The translations under genes and the position numbers were made by a program. A stretch of 64,000 bases of DNA from Enterobacter chengduensis (GTDB lineage Bacteria; Pseudomonadota; Gammaproteobacteria; Enterobacterales; Enterobacteriaceae), in assembly GCF_001984825.2 (NCBI RefSeq), contig NZ_CP043318.1:4340001-4404000 (forward strand), read 5' to 3'. A model generated the notes under the pieces. It was given only the letters and a program-made list of their open reading frames with translations. It was not told the origin of the DNA and did not search any database. Position 1 is the stretch's first letter. Each line of letters starts with the position of its first letter. This document shows, piece by piece, positions 31,484 to 40,485 of this stretch.

Positions 31484-33229
31484 ATGGCCGGAAGAATCCC
31501 ACGCGTTTTCATCAATGACCTGCTTGCCAGAACCGACATCGTCGATCTCATCGACGCGCGGGTAAAGCTGAAAAAACAGGGCAAGAACTACCATGCGTGC
31601 TGTCCGTTCCATAACGAAAAAACCCCCTCCTTCACCGTAAACGGTGAAAAGCAGTTTTACCATTGCTTCGGCTGTGGCGCACACGGTAATGCCGTTGATT
31701 TTTTAATGAACTACGACAAGCTCGAGTTCGTTGAAACCGTCGAAGAGCTGGCGGCGATGCATAACCTTGAAGTGCCGTATGAAGCAGGCAGTGGGCCAAG
31801 TCAGATCGAGCGCCATCAGCGGCAAACGCTGTATCAACTGATGGATGGCCTGAATTCGTTTTACCAACAGTCTCTTAAGCACTCTGCGGCTGAACCTGCG
31901 CGTCAGTATCTGAACAAGCGCGGACTGAGCGACGATGTCATTGCGCGTTTCGCTATTGGTTACGCCCCGCCCGGCTGGGACAACGTGTTAAAGCGTTTTG
32001 GCGGCAATAGCGAAGATCGTAAGTCTCTCATCGATGCAGGCATGCTGGTCACCAACGACCAGGGACGAAGCTACGACCGCTTCCGCGAACGGGTGATGTT
32101 CCCGATCCGCGACAAGCGTGGCCGGGTCATTGGTTTTGGTGGTCGCGTGCTGGGTGATGCCCTGCCGAAGTACCTCAACTCCCCGGAAACCGATATTTTC
32201 CATAAGGGCCGCCAGCTTTACGGTCTTTATGAGGCGCAGCAGAATAATGCGGAACCTCCGCGTCTTCTGGTCGTCGAAGGCTATATGGACGTCGTGGCGC
32301 TGGCGCAGTACGACATCAACTACGCGGTTGCGTCGTTAGGGACGTCCACCACCGCCGATCATATTCAGCTGCTGTTCAGGGTGACCAACAACGTCATCTG
32401 CTGTTACGACGGTGACCGCGCAGGCCGCGACGCCGCCTGGCGAGCGCTGGAAACCGCGCTGCCGTATATGACCGACGGGCGTCAGCTACGCTTTATGTTT
32501 CTGCCCGACGGTGAAGATCCGGATACGCTGGTGCGTAAAGAGGGCAAAGCGGCGTTTGAAGCGCGGATGGAGCAAGCTCAGCCGCTCTCCACGTTTTTGT
32601 TTAACAGCCTGATGCCGCAGGTCGATTTGAGTACCCCTGACGGGCGCGCGCAGCTCAGCACGCTGGCGCTGCCGTTAATCAGCCAGGTGCCCGGCGAAAC
32701 GCTGCGCATCTATCTGCGTCAGGAGTTAGGCAACAAGCTCGGCATTCTGGATGACAGCCAGCTTGAACGTTTAATGCCAAAACAGGCTGAAAACGGCACG
32801 GTTCGCCCCGCGCCTCAGCTAAAACGCACAACCATGCGTATACTGATAGGGTTGCTGGTACAAAACCCCGAGCTTGCGCCGCAGGTGCCGTCGCTGGCGG
32901 GGTTGGACCACGAAAAATTGCCCGGGCTTGGCTTATTTTCAGAGCTGGTCAACACCTGTTTGTCACAGCCAGGTCTGACCACCGGACAACTTTTAGAGCA
33001 TTATCGCGGCACAAAAGAGGCCGCTACCCTTGAAAAATTGTCGATGTGGGACGATATAGCTGATAAGGACATTGCAGAAAAAACGTTCACCGACTCACTC
33101 AACCATATGTTTGATTCGATGCTTGAGCTGCGCCAGGAAGAGTTGATAGCTCGCGAGCGCACACACGGTTTAAGCAGCGAAGAACGCCGGGAGCTCTGGA
33201 TGATTAACCAGGAACTGGCGAAGAAATAA
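31484..33229 (+). CDS. dnaG: DNA primase
   Basis: 581 aa from ATG 31484 (E. coli length; three codons after an in-frame ATG at 31475). The N-terminal zinc finger CPFHNEKTPSF...FHCFGCGAHG-type motif (about residues 39-65), the RNA-polymerase/TOPRIM core with VVEGYMDVVALAQ and CYDGDRAGRDAA, and the C-terminal DnaB-binding helical domain are all present. It makes primers for replication. The weak ribosome site before ATG fits low expression. Confidence 0.98.
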   Translation: MAGRIPRVFINDLLARTDIVDLIDARVKLKKQGKNYHACCPFHNEKTPSFTVNGEKQFYHCFGCGAHGNAVDFLMNYDKLEFVETVEELAAMHNLEVPYEAGSGPSQIERHQRQTLYQLMDGLNSFYQQSLKHSAAEPARQYLNKRGLSDDVIARFAIGYAPPGWDNVLKRFGGNSEDRKSLIDAGMLVTNDQGRSYDRFRERVMFPIRDKRGRVIGFGGRVLGDALPKYLNSPETDIFHKGRQLYGLYEAQQNNAEPPRLLVVEGYMDVVALAQYDINYAVASLGTSTTADHIQLLFRVTNNVICCYDGDRAGRDAAWRALETALPYMTDGRQLRFMFLPDGEDPDTLVRKEGKAAFEARMEQAQPLSTFLFNSLMPQVDLSTPDGRAQLSTLALPLISQVPGETLRIYLRQELGNKLGILDDSQLERLMPKQAENGTVRPAPQLKRTTMRILIGLLVQNPELAPQVPSLAGLDHEKLPGLGLFSELVNTCLSQPGLTTGQLLEHYRGTKEAATLEKLSMWDDIADKDIAEKTFTDSLNHMFDSMLELRQEELIARERTHGLSSEERRELWMINQELAKK

Positions 33230-33393
33230 GTCAAAGACAAAGTTTTTAACGGCTTAAGTGCCGAATATCGATCGGGAAGCCCCCGGCAGCCGCACTGAGA
33301 GGCAGCGGCAAAAATATAAGTACGCCCTCGCTTTAAAGGTTGGCAGCCCCATCGCCGACACCAATCAAACGAATTAAGTGTGGATACCGTCTT

Positions 33394-35241
33394 ATGGAGC
33401 AAAACCCGCAGTCACAGCTGAAACTTCTTGTCCAACGTGGTAAGGAGCAAGGCTATCTGACCTATGCCGAGGTCAATGACCATCTGCCGGAAGATATCGT
33501 CGATTCAGATCAAATCGAAGACATCATCCAAATGATCAATGACATGGGCATTCAGGTGATGGAAGAAGCACCGGATGCCGATGATCTGTTGCTGGCTGAA
33601 ACCTCCAACAACACTGACGAAGATGCGGAAGAAGCTGCTGCACAGGTACTGTCCAGCGTGGAATCTGAAATCGGGCGTACCACTGACCCGGTCCGCATGT
33701 ACATGCGCGAAATGGGTACCGTTGAGCTGTTGACCCGCGAAGGCGAAATTGACATCGCAAAACGCATCGAAGACGGGATCAACCAGGTTCAGTGCTCCGT
33801 TGCCGAGTACCCGGAAGCGATTACCTACCTGCTGGAGCAGTACGATCGCGTTGAAGCGGAAGAAGCGCGCCTGTCTGACCTGATCACCGGTTTTGTCGAC
33901 CCGAACGCTGAAGAAGATATGGCGCCTACCGCCACTCACGTCGGTTCTGAACTGTCTCAGGAAGAGATGGATGACGACGAAGACGAAGATGAGGAAGAGA
34001 GCGACGACGACACCGCGGATGATGACAACAGCATCGACCCGGAGCTGGCGCGCGAGAAGTTTGCCGAGCTGCGTACCCAGTACGAAGTGACGCGTGACAC
34101 CATCAAAGCGAAAGGCCGCAGCCACGCTGCCGCTCAGGAAGAGATCCTGAAGCTGTCTGAAGTGTTCAAACAGTTCCGCCTGGTGCCAAAACAGTTCGAC
34201 TACCTGGTGAACAGCATGCGCGTGATGATGGATCGCGTGCGCACCCAGGAACGCATCATCATGAAGCTGTGCGTTGAGCAGTGCAAAATGCCGAAGAAGA
34301 ACTTCATCACCCTCTTCACCGGCAACGAGACCAGCGAAACCTGGTTCAACGCGGCTATCGCGATGAACAAGCCGTGGTCTGAAAAACTGCACGACGTGAA
34401 GGACGATGTCCATCGCGGCCTGCAGAAGCTGCAGCAGATTGAAGAAGAGACCGGCCTGACCATCGAGCAGGTCAAAGACATCAACCGTCGTATGTCTATC
34501 GGTGAAGCGAAAGCCCGCCGTGCGAAGAAAGAGATGGTTGAAGCGAACTTGCGTCTGGTTATCTCTATCGCCAAGAAATACACCAACCGCGGTCTGCAGT
34601 TCCTGGATCTGATTCAGGAAGGCAACATCGGTCTGATGAAAGCGGTAGATAAGTTTGAATACCGTCGTGGTTACAAGTTCTCCACCTACGCAACCTGGTG
34701 GATCCGTCAGGCTATTACCCGCTCTATCGCGGATCAGGCGCGCACCATCCGTATTCCGGTGCATATGATTGAGACCATCAACAAGCTCAACCGTATTTCC
34801 CGCCAGATGCTGCAGGAGATGGGCCGCGAGCCGACGCCGGAAGAGCTGGCCGAGCGCATGCTGATGCCGGAAGACAAGATCCGTAAGGTGCTGAAGATCG
34901 CCAAAGAGCCAATCTCCATGGAAACACCGATCGGTGACGATGAAGATTCGCATCTGGGTGATTTCATCGAGGATACCACCCTCGAGCTGCCGCTGGACTC
35001 TGCCACCACCGAGAGCCTGCGTGCCGCAACGCACGACGTTCTGGCTGGCCTGACCGCCCGTGAAGCGAAAGTCCTGCGTATGCGTTTCGGTATCGACATG
35101 AACACCGACCACACGCTGGAAGAAGTGGGTAAACAGTTCGACGTTACCCGCGAACGTATCCGTCAGATCGAAGCGAAGGCGCTGCGTAAGCTGCGTCACC
35201 CAAGCCGCTCTGAAGTGCTGCGTAGCTTCCTGGACGATTAA
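33394..35241 (+). CDS. rpoD: RNA polymerase sigma-70 factor
   Basis: The product is 615 aa from ATG 33394 ([12 protein letters not shown]); an ATG at 33340 would add 18 residues not in the family. Region 1.1 is followed by the acidic non-conserved stretch (about 190-215, rich in Asp/Glu), region 2 ([37 protein letters not shown]), region 3 and region 4 with the -35 helix-turn-helix ([30 protein letters not shown]). Housekeeping sigma factor; last gene of the macromolecular synthesis operon. Confidence 0.99.
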   Translation: MEQNPQSQLKLLVQRGKEQGYLTYAEVNDHLPEDIVDSDQIEDIIQMINDMGIQVMEEAPDADDLLLAETSNNTDEDAEEAAAQVLSSVESEIGRTTDPVRMYMREMGTVELLTREGEIDIAKRIEDGINQVQCSVAEYPEAITYLLEQYDRVEAEEARLSDLITGFVDPNAEEDMAPTATHVGSELSQEEMDDDEDEDEEESDDDTADDDNSIDPELAREKFAELRTQYEVTRDTIKAKGRSHAAAQEEILKLSEVFKQFRLVPKQFDYLVNSMRVMMDRVRTQERIIMKLCVEQCKMPKKNFITLFTGNETSETWFNAAIAMNKPWSEKLHDVKDDVHRGLQKLQQIEEETGLTIEQVKDINRRMSIGEAKARRAKKEMVEANLRLVISIAKKYTNRGLQFLDLIQEGNIGLMKAVDKFEYRRGYKFSTYATWWIRQAITRSIADQARTIRIPVHMIETINKLNRISRQMLQEMGREPTPEELAERMLMPEDKIRKVLKIAKEPISMETPIGDDEDSHLGDFIEDTTLELPLDSATTESLRAATHDVLAGLTAREAKVLRMRFGIDMNTDHTLEEVGKQFDVTRERIRQIEAKALRKLRHPSRSEVLRSFLDD

Positions 35242-35256
35242 TCCAGGTAAACAGCA

Positions 35257-35286
35257 AAAAGCTCCCAATCGGGAGCTTTTTTTTGT
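35257..35286 (+). terminator. rpoD operon terminator
   Basis: AAAAGCTCCC AATC GGGAGCTTTTTTTTTG, 16 bp after the rpoD stop. A small imperfect repeat (CCCTCTCCCCGTGGGAGAGGG, then CAGGGTGAGGG) of a kind common in enterobacterial spacers follows at 35291-35325. Confidence 0.95.
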
Positions 35287-35343
35287 GTATTCCCTCTCCC
35301 CGTGGGAGAGGGTCAGGGTGAGGGCAACAAGCCGCAGAAGCCC

Positions 35344-35850
35344 CTAAAGCCCCCGCACCATCAGCGCCTCATCCAGCTCCCGATACGCCTCTACCAGCTT
35401 ATCCAACGAGGCCCTGTTCAGCCCGCTCGGATTCGGCAGCACCCACACCTGCGTCACGCCTATCATGATGCTCTGCTTGCCCCACTGCGTTCCACGCTGG
35501 CTAAACGCCTGCTCGTAGGCCTGCTTGCCGAGGATGGCCAGCGCGTCGGGCTGATAATCCTCAATCTTCTTAATAAGTTCGCGTCCGCCGCTGCGCAGCT
35601 CATGCAGGTTAACCTCACTCGCCTGTACCGTCGGCCGCTCGACCAGCATGGTAATTCCGCAGCGCGTGTCCAGCAGGTGCTGCTCCTCTTCGGGCTTGAG
35701 TAACCTGTCGGTAAACCCGGCCTGGTAAATCACCTTCCAGAAGCGGTTGCCCGGATGGGCGAAGTGAAAACCGGTGTGCGCCGAGGACTTGCCCGGGTTA
35801 ATTCCGCAGAACACCACCCGCAGGCCAGGGGCCAGAATATCGTTGATCAT
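35344..35850 (-). CDS. mug: G/U mismatch-specific DNA glycosylase
   Basis: The chosen start ATG 35850 gives 168 aa, the E. coli Mug length; the ATG at 35871 would add seven residues. [13 protein letters not shown] carries the catalytic Asn of the family and [11 protein letters not shown] the insertion-wedge motif. It removes uracil and ethenocytosine opposite guanine. The gene is convergent with rpoD and next to the ileX tRNA gene. Confidence 0.96.
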   Translation of the reverse strand: MINDILAPGLRVVFCGINPGKSSAHTGFHFAHPGNRFWKVIYQAGFTDRLLKPEEEQHLLDTRCGITMLVERPTVQASEVNLHELRSGGRELIKKIEDYQPDALAILGKQAYEQAFSQRGTQWGKQSIMIGVTQVWVLPNPSGLNRASLDKLVEAYRELDEALMVRGL

Positions 35851-35975
35851 CTTTACTCCCGCTCGATACATCGTTGGGTAAGTATAAAGGATTGATTATG
35901 CGTTGTTTATAAAAACAGCAGGCAGGTGTGAATGGCTGGATTGCTGAGGGGAGTTACTTTATAATTCACCGCCAC

Positions 35976-36051
35976 GGCCCCTTAGCTCAGTGGTTAGAGC
36001 AGGCGACTCATAATCGCTTGGTCGTTGGTTCAAACCCAACAGGGGCCACCA
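35976..36051 (+). tRNA. ileX: tRNA-Ile2 (anticodon CAU, lysidine-modified), 3' part supplied by a satellite
   Basis: A 76-nt cloverleaf with GGCCCCT / AGGGGCC acceptor, CCA encoded, D-arm GCTCAGTGGTTAGAGC, and anticodon loop CTCATAA. The CAU tRNA at this position after mug is E. coli ileX, which reads AUA once C34 is converted to lysidine. The T arm reads GTTGG TTCAAAC CCAAC, whereas the displaced copy at the far end of the island (48905-48950) reads GCTGG TTCAAGT CCAGC. The island has therefore rebuilt the gene with its own 3' half while keeping base pairing. Confidence 0.93.
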
Positions 36052-36052
36052 G
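36007..36052. other. attL: left attachment repeat of the P4-like satellite
   Basis: 46-bp repeat shared with 48905-48950. The first 18 bp (CTCATAATCGCTTGGTCG) are identical and are the likely crossover segment in the anticodon arm; four mismatches lie in the T arm. Confidence 0.9.
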
Positions 36053-36058
36053 ATAAAA

Positions 36059-36092
36059 CAAGGACTTGCGAGAAATCACAAGTCCTTTTTGT
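36059..36092 (+). terminator. Terminator after the tRNA gene
   Basis: AGGACTTG...CAAGTCCT with TTTTTGTTTT following; perfect 8-bp stem 10 bp after the tRNA CCA. Confidence 0.85.
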
Positions 36093-36129
36093 TTTATTAA
36101 GGCTACTTATAGGCTACTTTTTTCGATTA

Positions 36130-36387
36130 TCACTGATTATTTAAACAGCAAAAAACCTGCATGAATTCACTCTCATCTTTAAAAATGTAAAGATAATCTC
36201 TAAATAAAAAGTCACGAATTCTTTGATTAACATCTGTCGACTGAAAAATGATCAAAAAAGTTATCACACCCCACGCATTATACAATGCTACTCGCAAACC
36301 AGCGCCAGCTCTGGAAGTCAGGGGTATATCCACTAAAGTATTTTTTTCACTTTCTGTATACCGGAATGGCTTTAAATTGCTCATCAT
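36130..36387 (-). CDS. Small hypothetical protein beside attL
   Basis: Product 85 aa, starting at ATG 36387 or ATG 36384. I do not recognise the family. It has PLTSRAGAGLRVALYNAWGVITFLIIFQS in the middle, a hydrophobic core of about 12 residues that could be one membrane-dipping segment, then NQRIRDFLFRDYL. It is the outermost gene of the satellite, just inside attL, and reads towards the tRNA. Coding potential is suggested by an orderly frame and position, not by any motif. Confidence 0.5.
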   Translation of the reverse strand: MMSNLKPFRYTESEKNTLVDIPLTSRAGAGLRVALYNAWGVITFLIIFQSTDVNQRIRDFLFRDYLYIFKDESEFMQVFCCLNNQ

Positions 36388-36476
36388 CCAGCGCTATAAC
36401 CGGGTTTAACCGTGTATACCATCGTCCCACGTGATATGACGTATTTTCATTCATAAATCCCTTTATTGTATCGAAT

Positions 36477-37615
36477 TTGACACAATGCCCGCCCGCAGTA
36501 ATCAGGCCGTCAAGCAAATATCGTTGTGCTGTTCATGACACACCTAATCTCTCAAGAATTGTTCACAGCGAGAAAAATATTGATAACCCGGACAAAATTT
36601 CCATCCCTGAGGTCACTGCAGCGACAGAGCCGCAGTCCTCTGCAGAATGCTTCACCTTTGGCGATCCCATCCCGGTACTGGACCGGCGCGAACTGCTGGA
36701 CTATGTGGAATGCGTGCAAATGGATCGCTGGTATGAGCCGCCGGTGAGTTTTGCAGGGCTGGCACGCACCTACCGCGCTGCCGTGCATCACAGTTCACCA
36801 ATTGCCGTTAAGCGTGACATTCTCAGCAGTACCTACATCCCGCACCGCCTGCTCAGCCAGCAGTCCTTTGCCCGTTTCGTTCAGGATTATCTGGTGTTTG
36901 GTAATGCCTATCTGGAAAAGCGTACTAACCGACAGGCGGTGTCCTCACACTGGAGCCAGCGCTGGCAAAATACACCCGTCGTGGCATTGACCCGGACACC
37001 TACTGGTTTGCACAGTATGGCTACAACTCGCAGCCCTATCAGTTCGATGAGGGAGGCGTGTTTCACCTGATGGAACCCGACGTTAACCAGGAGCTTTACG
37101 GGATGCCGGAATACCTCTCCGCCATTCCCTCCGCCCTGCTGAATGAATCGGCCACGCTGTTTCGCCGTAAGTATTACCTAAACGGTAGCCATGCTGGCTT
37201 TATCATGTACATGAGCGACCCCGCCGCCGATCAGAAAGACGTGGACAACATACGCGAAGCGCTGAAAAAATCGAAAGGGCCAGGCAACTTTCGCAACCTG
37301 TTTATGTACAGCCCGAACGGCAAGAAAGACGGCATTCAGATCATCCCGTTGTCAGAAGTCGCAGCGAAAGATGAGTTTCTTAACATCAAGAATGTGAGCC
37401 GTGATGACATGCTGGCAGCTCACCGCGTGCCGCCGCAGCTGATGGGGATTATTCCAACGAATACCGGCGGATTTGGTGATGTTGAGAAAGCGGCGCGCGT
37501 TTTCGTACGCAATGAATTGAGGCCTCTCCAAAAACGTCTACAAGAACTGAATGATTGGCTTGGTGAAGAAGTGATGCGTTTTGAGCCATATGATCTTGAC
37601 ATTAAAGCTGAATAA
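36477..37615 (+). pseudogene. P2-type phage portal protein (gpQ-like), frameshifted
   Basis: Two overlapping frames (36477-37070 and 37058-37615) together give a portal protein of the P2 gpQ family. The first ends after VFGNAYLEKRTNRQ; the second contains FHLMEPDVNQELYGMPEYLSA, NESATLFRRKYYLNGSHAGF, KGPGNFRNLFMYSPNGKKDGI and HRVPPQLMG. Adding one G at about 36934-36937 (CAGGCGGTG to CAGGGCGGTG) joins them through GGVLTLEPALAKYTRRGIDPDTYWF. The N-terminus is divergent. P4 satellites do not normally have a portal gene, and no other P2 structural gene is present, so this looks like a helper-phage fragment picked up beside cos. Confidence 0.88.
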
Positions 37616-37646
37616 AAAAAAGCCACCGAGAAGGTGGCTTTTTTTA
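37614..37646. terminator. Bidirectional terminator, portal fragment / HIRAN gene
   Basis: AAAAAAAAGCCACC GAGAA GGTGGCTTTTTTT between two convergent genes; stem 37621-37627 with 37633-37639. Confidence 0.92.
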
Positions 37647-38387
37647 CTATTCAATATCTTCGAACTCATCCTGAAGAATCAACGAGGATTTACAGTCTGG
37701 GTTTAGTGTTCCAGATAACTTGCATAGCAAACGATAATTATGTGGAGCATCGTCACTGATTTGTTCAACTGATAATCTGACCGATTTCGAATCGTTCAAC
37801 AGCATTTTCTTGATGTCGTTACTCAGATATCTTGGACAATAGCCGACAATTTCAGCTGGCTTATCAGCGCGAACAACAACAGCATCACCGTCGTATTCAT
37901 TTTGAAGATCCAAACAAAGCCGCAAAGTCTGGCCTGGTTTAAGCTCTGACACTCGATCATTAGCCATAGAGTTCAAATAGCTTAATCCATGCAAAAAGAA
38001 GAAATGCTCAAACTTACCGTTTGAATCGACTTCAATTTTTTTGAAGATCTGCAGTTGATCAGTGCTTCGCAATCCGCCAGATCGAGCCAAGATGTCAATC
38101 GGTGTCACGCTATCATCTTCAAAACCAAGCCACTTAATGAAACGCGGAAACTCCGGGCGTCTTGGTGATAAAAGCCTGTTTTTAAAGAGAGGGAACAACT
38201 CCTCCGACACGTATGTTTCACGGACATCATTCATGCCGCTGAATTTGGTAAATTTGGAGGACTTAAGAGCACCTTTGGTGTACTTGAAGACATACCCCGA
38301 GTTGCGCTCTTGCAAATTGCCGACGACATGCCAGTCTCGGGTATCTGGTGCCTGCCATGCGACATAAACGGAGTTTGTGTTAGTCAT
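37647..38387 (-). CDS. HIRAN-domain protein, second gene of a kinase-HIRAN pair
   Basis: A 246-aa protein. The N-terminal half (VYVAWQAPDTRDWHVVGNL, residues 7-25, then YVFKYTKGAL) resembles a HipA-type N-terminal subdomain. Residues about 128-205 fit a HIRAN domain (FFLHGLSYLN, LKPGQTLRLCLDLQNEYDGDAVVV, EIVGYCPRYLS), a fold that binds DNA ends in Rad5/HLTF and occurs alone in bacteria. Its ATG overlaps the stop of the upstream HipA-like kinase gene by 4 bp, so the two are translationally coupled. Family assignment is from motif memory; the function of the pair is unknown to me and anti-phage or toxin activity is inference. Confidence 0.72.
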   Translation of the reverse strand: MTNTNSVYVAWQAPDTRDWHVVGNLQERNSGYVFKYTKGALKSSKFTKFSGMNDVRETYVSEELFPLFKNRLLSPRRPEFPRFIKWLGFEDDSVTPIDILARSGGLRSTDQLQIFKKIEVDSNGKFEHFFFLHGLSYLNSMANDRVSELKPGQTLRLCLDLQNEYDGDAVVVRADKPAEIVGYCPRYLSNDIKKMLLNDSKSVRLSVEQISDDAPHNYRLLCKLSGTLNPDCKSSLILQDEFEDIE

Positions 38388-39298
38388 TCTAATAGCCTTC
38401 TACGATTTTCCAATACCATGAGTGTTGCAAATTTGCGTGCGCTATCGGAGATACACGATGACGGCACCTGGTTAAACACATCCGTAATGGAATCTTCTGT
38501 TAAATCGCTCAGCTTACCCAACCAATGGTCGCGAGCTGTAAGTCTACCCTCAACAGCATGCTGAAATGCTTCAACTGTAAACAAGGGTTTTTTATCGGTT
38601 TTTGCTTTGAAAAGCTCTGAACGAGCTTTATTTACAAAGCATGGGATTTGACGATTTTTATCTTTGGTCGTAAGTCTTTCATCACGTTCATCATCTAACA
38701 TCTCCCTTCCCAAACTGGCAGCATGATCATACGTTGGACATAAAAACTGCTCACCAGTTTCATTATTAAGCATAATCGCCCAATTTTCATGATGGCGGTC
38801 TTGGTTGCTGATTAAGGCATCAAGCATCAAATATCCACAGAACACATCAGCTGCATTCAATCCATCAAGCATATAGGAACTTGGGGGGGGTTGGATTGAC
38901 TCTTTATCAAGGCAACCTAAAACCCTTGTTACAGTATGCTCTCGAACCCTTACAGGCTTTTCCCCAGGCTGTAGAGGTTGAGGATAATCTGCCGTTGAGC
39001 TGTGTAAGACCTCATTCCCCATGACCATTCGAAAACCAACTGGGATGAGGTTCTGGCAAACCACACCGAATCTATCATTGCACTTAGCTAAATCATAGCT
39101 TGCATGAGGAATGTTCAAAAGATGGCAGAGCTCTGCAGCGCATTTTTCAGACCAATGCTCACCTGTTCCGGGCCTAGAGTACTTGAACAACTGTAAATTT
39201 ACAGTGTCATGAGAGTAATAAAACCAAAACTTTTCTTTGGTTCCTAACTGCTCCAGATCGTTAGCAACTGGGCTAAGCACCACCAACTGGTAAGGCAT
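38384..39298 (-). CDS. HipA-like serine/threonine kinase
   Basis: A 304-aa protein of the HipA/PI-kinase-like group. LQLFKYSRPGTGEHWSEK offers the ATP-binding Lys (residue 39) and a helix with EKCAAELCHLLNIPHASYDLA; the catalytic loop is NQDRHHENW (165-173) and the metal Asp is in TYDHAASLG (191). It is shorter than classical HipA (about 440 aa) because the N-terminal subdomain seems to be on the separate HIRAN gene that follows. No HipB-like HTH antitoxin gene is adjacent. It lies in the satellite's cargo segment beside cos. Confidence 0.78.
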   Translation of the reverse strand: MPYQLVVLSPVANDLEQLGTKEKFWFYYSHDTVNLQLFKYSRPGTGEHWSEKCAAELCHLLNIPHASYDLAKCNDRFGVVCQNLIPVGFRMVMGNEVLHSSTADYPQPLQPGEKPVRVREHTVTRVLGCLDKESIQPPPSSYMLDGLNAADVFCGYLMLDALISNQDRHHENWAIMLNNETGEQFLCPTYDHAASLGREMLDDERDERLTTKDKNRQIPCFVNKARSELFKAKTDKKPLFTVEAFQHAVEGRLTARDHWLGKLSDLTEDSITDVFNQVPSSCISDSARKFATLMVLENRRRLLE

Positions 39299-39607
39299 AT
39301 GACGTCCCTGTTTGGCTTAAAAAATTACATTGAACCTATTTTAACCAAACAACGCCAAAAGCCCTAAAGGTTAATAGATGATAGAACAACACTGTATACA
39401 TGTCCAGTATCATACCCTTTTCATAGCATTTTTAGCTGTAAGCGCGCGCTCGTAGCCCCGCCACGCCTGCCCGCTTTATGGAGTGGTTTTCATGCAGTTG
39501 CATGATAGGCTCTTAACCGCGCGTTATCTGGCCTGGGAGGCAAAAATGCAAGTGCATAAAGTCATGCGATTTCATGCAGTATAGACATGCACTCTGGCTA
39601 CAGACAT
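39299..39607. other. Spacer holding the cos-like region
   Basis: About 310 bp with no gene. It contains the P2/P4 cos-like core at 39456-39467 and, to its right (39493-39595), several copies of ATGCA/TGCAT in both orientations (CATGCAGTTGCATGAT, AAATGCAAGTGCATAAA, TTTCATGCAG, ACATGCAC), which could be terminase recognition sites. Confidence 0.6.
39456..39467 (-). other. Putative cos site of P2/P4 type
   Basis: On the minus strand GGCGTGGCGGGG differs at one base from the first 12 bases of the P2/P4 cohesive end (GGCGAGGCGGGG). The following seven bases do not match P2. It lies directly downstream of the psu-like gene, where P4 has cos. Confidence 0.5.
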
Positions 39608-39633
39608 CAAAAACCCGGCACTGGCCGGGTTTA
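39608..39633 (-). terminator. Terminator of the satellite late operon
   Basis: On the minus strand AAACCCGGC CAGT GCCGGGTTTTTG, about 20 bp after the psu-like stop codon. Confidence 0.9.
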
Positions 39634-39653
39634 ACTGAGCTGTTCTGTTCAGG

Positions 39654-40466
39654 TTAAAACAATTTTCTTTTTTTTCTGTCCTCATGTGAGCCTGATACCG
39701 GCGCTGAACCGGTCAGGCTCATCACGTCGTCGCGGAATCTCAGCGGCAATATTTCACTCGTCCACTTCAGCATCAGATTAAGGATGAATTCACGATACAG
39801 TGTATCTGCATCATTTGTACCTTCAATAATGCCCGGTATATGTGCTGAGCTATCCCGTTCAAATTGTCTGTACTTCATCCTGAGCAGGCTGCTCAATTCA
39901 GCACCGTTGAAAATAAAAAAGTCACGCAGAAGCTCATCTATACGCTCTTCCGTGATGCCATGATGGCAGTTTACGTAGGCGTTTGCCTTACGACCGGTCG
40001 CGTCAGCCAGTACCGGCAACTGCTCTTCTTTTTCAGTGATCAGACCGGCCAGCTCGGCGGCTGTTTCCTGTTGTTCCAGATACTCAGCCCGAAGAGCTTT
40101 CATCTCTGGAGTCACGATACCGCCGTTCTGGCTAAGCAATTCCCTGAACTGGACCCGATTGTCTTTGCTCGCCTGTTCAGTTTCGATCTGATGCTGACGC
40201 AGAGCCCTGAGGTTCTCAATAGCTGCATCTTCGGCCTGTCTGGCTTCCACCCAGGCCTGCATTTTTTGGTAAAGGTCAATAATCCGGGACTGCCAGCCGG
40301 AGGCAAGACCTTTTGTCAGTGTTTCTGTCTGGCGGGTGATTTCATCTGCAGGCAACCGCATGAGCCAATCCGCATCCTGAAGTGGTTTTTTTGCTCTGGC
40401 GAGGAGTGTTACTACGTGTCCGGTTGCGGCCTGAATCTGGTTTTCCGTCAATTGTTGTTCTGTCAT
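39654..40466 (-). CDS. psu: P4 Psu-like protein (polarity suppression / capsid decoration)
   Basis: The product is 270 aa from ATG 40466, chosen for the GAGAGGAACC site in front; the in-frame ATG at 40565 lies inside delta. It is almost all helical, with a long charged region (about residues 60-150) and a segment AYVNCHHGITEERIDELLRDFFIFNGAEL that aligns with the YIRSHEAV...DFMQQHG part of P4 Psu. It is third in a sid-delta-psu order, as in P4. P4 Psu (190 aa) inhibits Rho and decorates the small capsid; this copy is longer, so conservation of both activities is not certain. Confidence 0.65.
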   Translation of the reverse strand: MTEQQLTENQIQAATGHVVTLLARAKKPLQDADWLMRLPADEITRQTETLTKGLASGWQSRIIDLYQKMQAWVEARQAEDAAIENLRALRQHQIETEQASKDNRVQFRELLSQNGGIVTPEMKALRAEYLEQQETAAELAGLITEKEEQLPVLADATGRKANAYVNCHHGITEERIDELLRDFFIFNGAELSSLLRMKYRQFERDSSAHIPGIIEGTNDADTLYREFILNLMLKWTSEILPLRFRDDVMSLTGSAPVSGSHEDRKKRKLF

Positions 40467-40485
40467 ATTATGGTTCCTCTCCATT

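Noticed and set aside
33505..35268. 587-aa open frame antisense to rpoD
   Set aside because: It mirrors the codon pattern of rpoD, has no ribosome site and no family resemblance.
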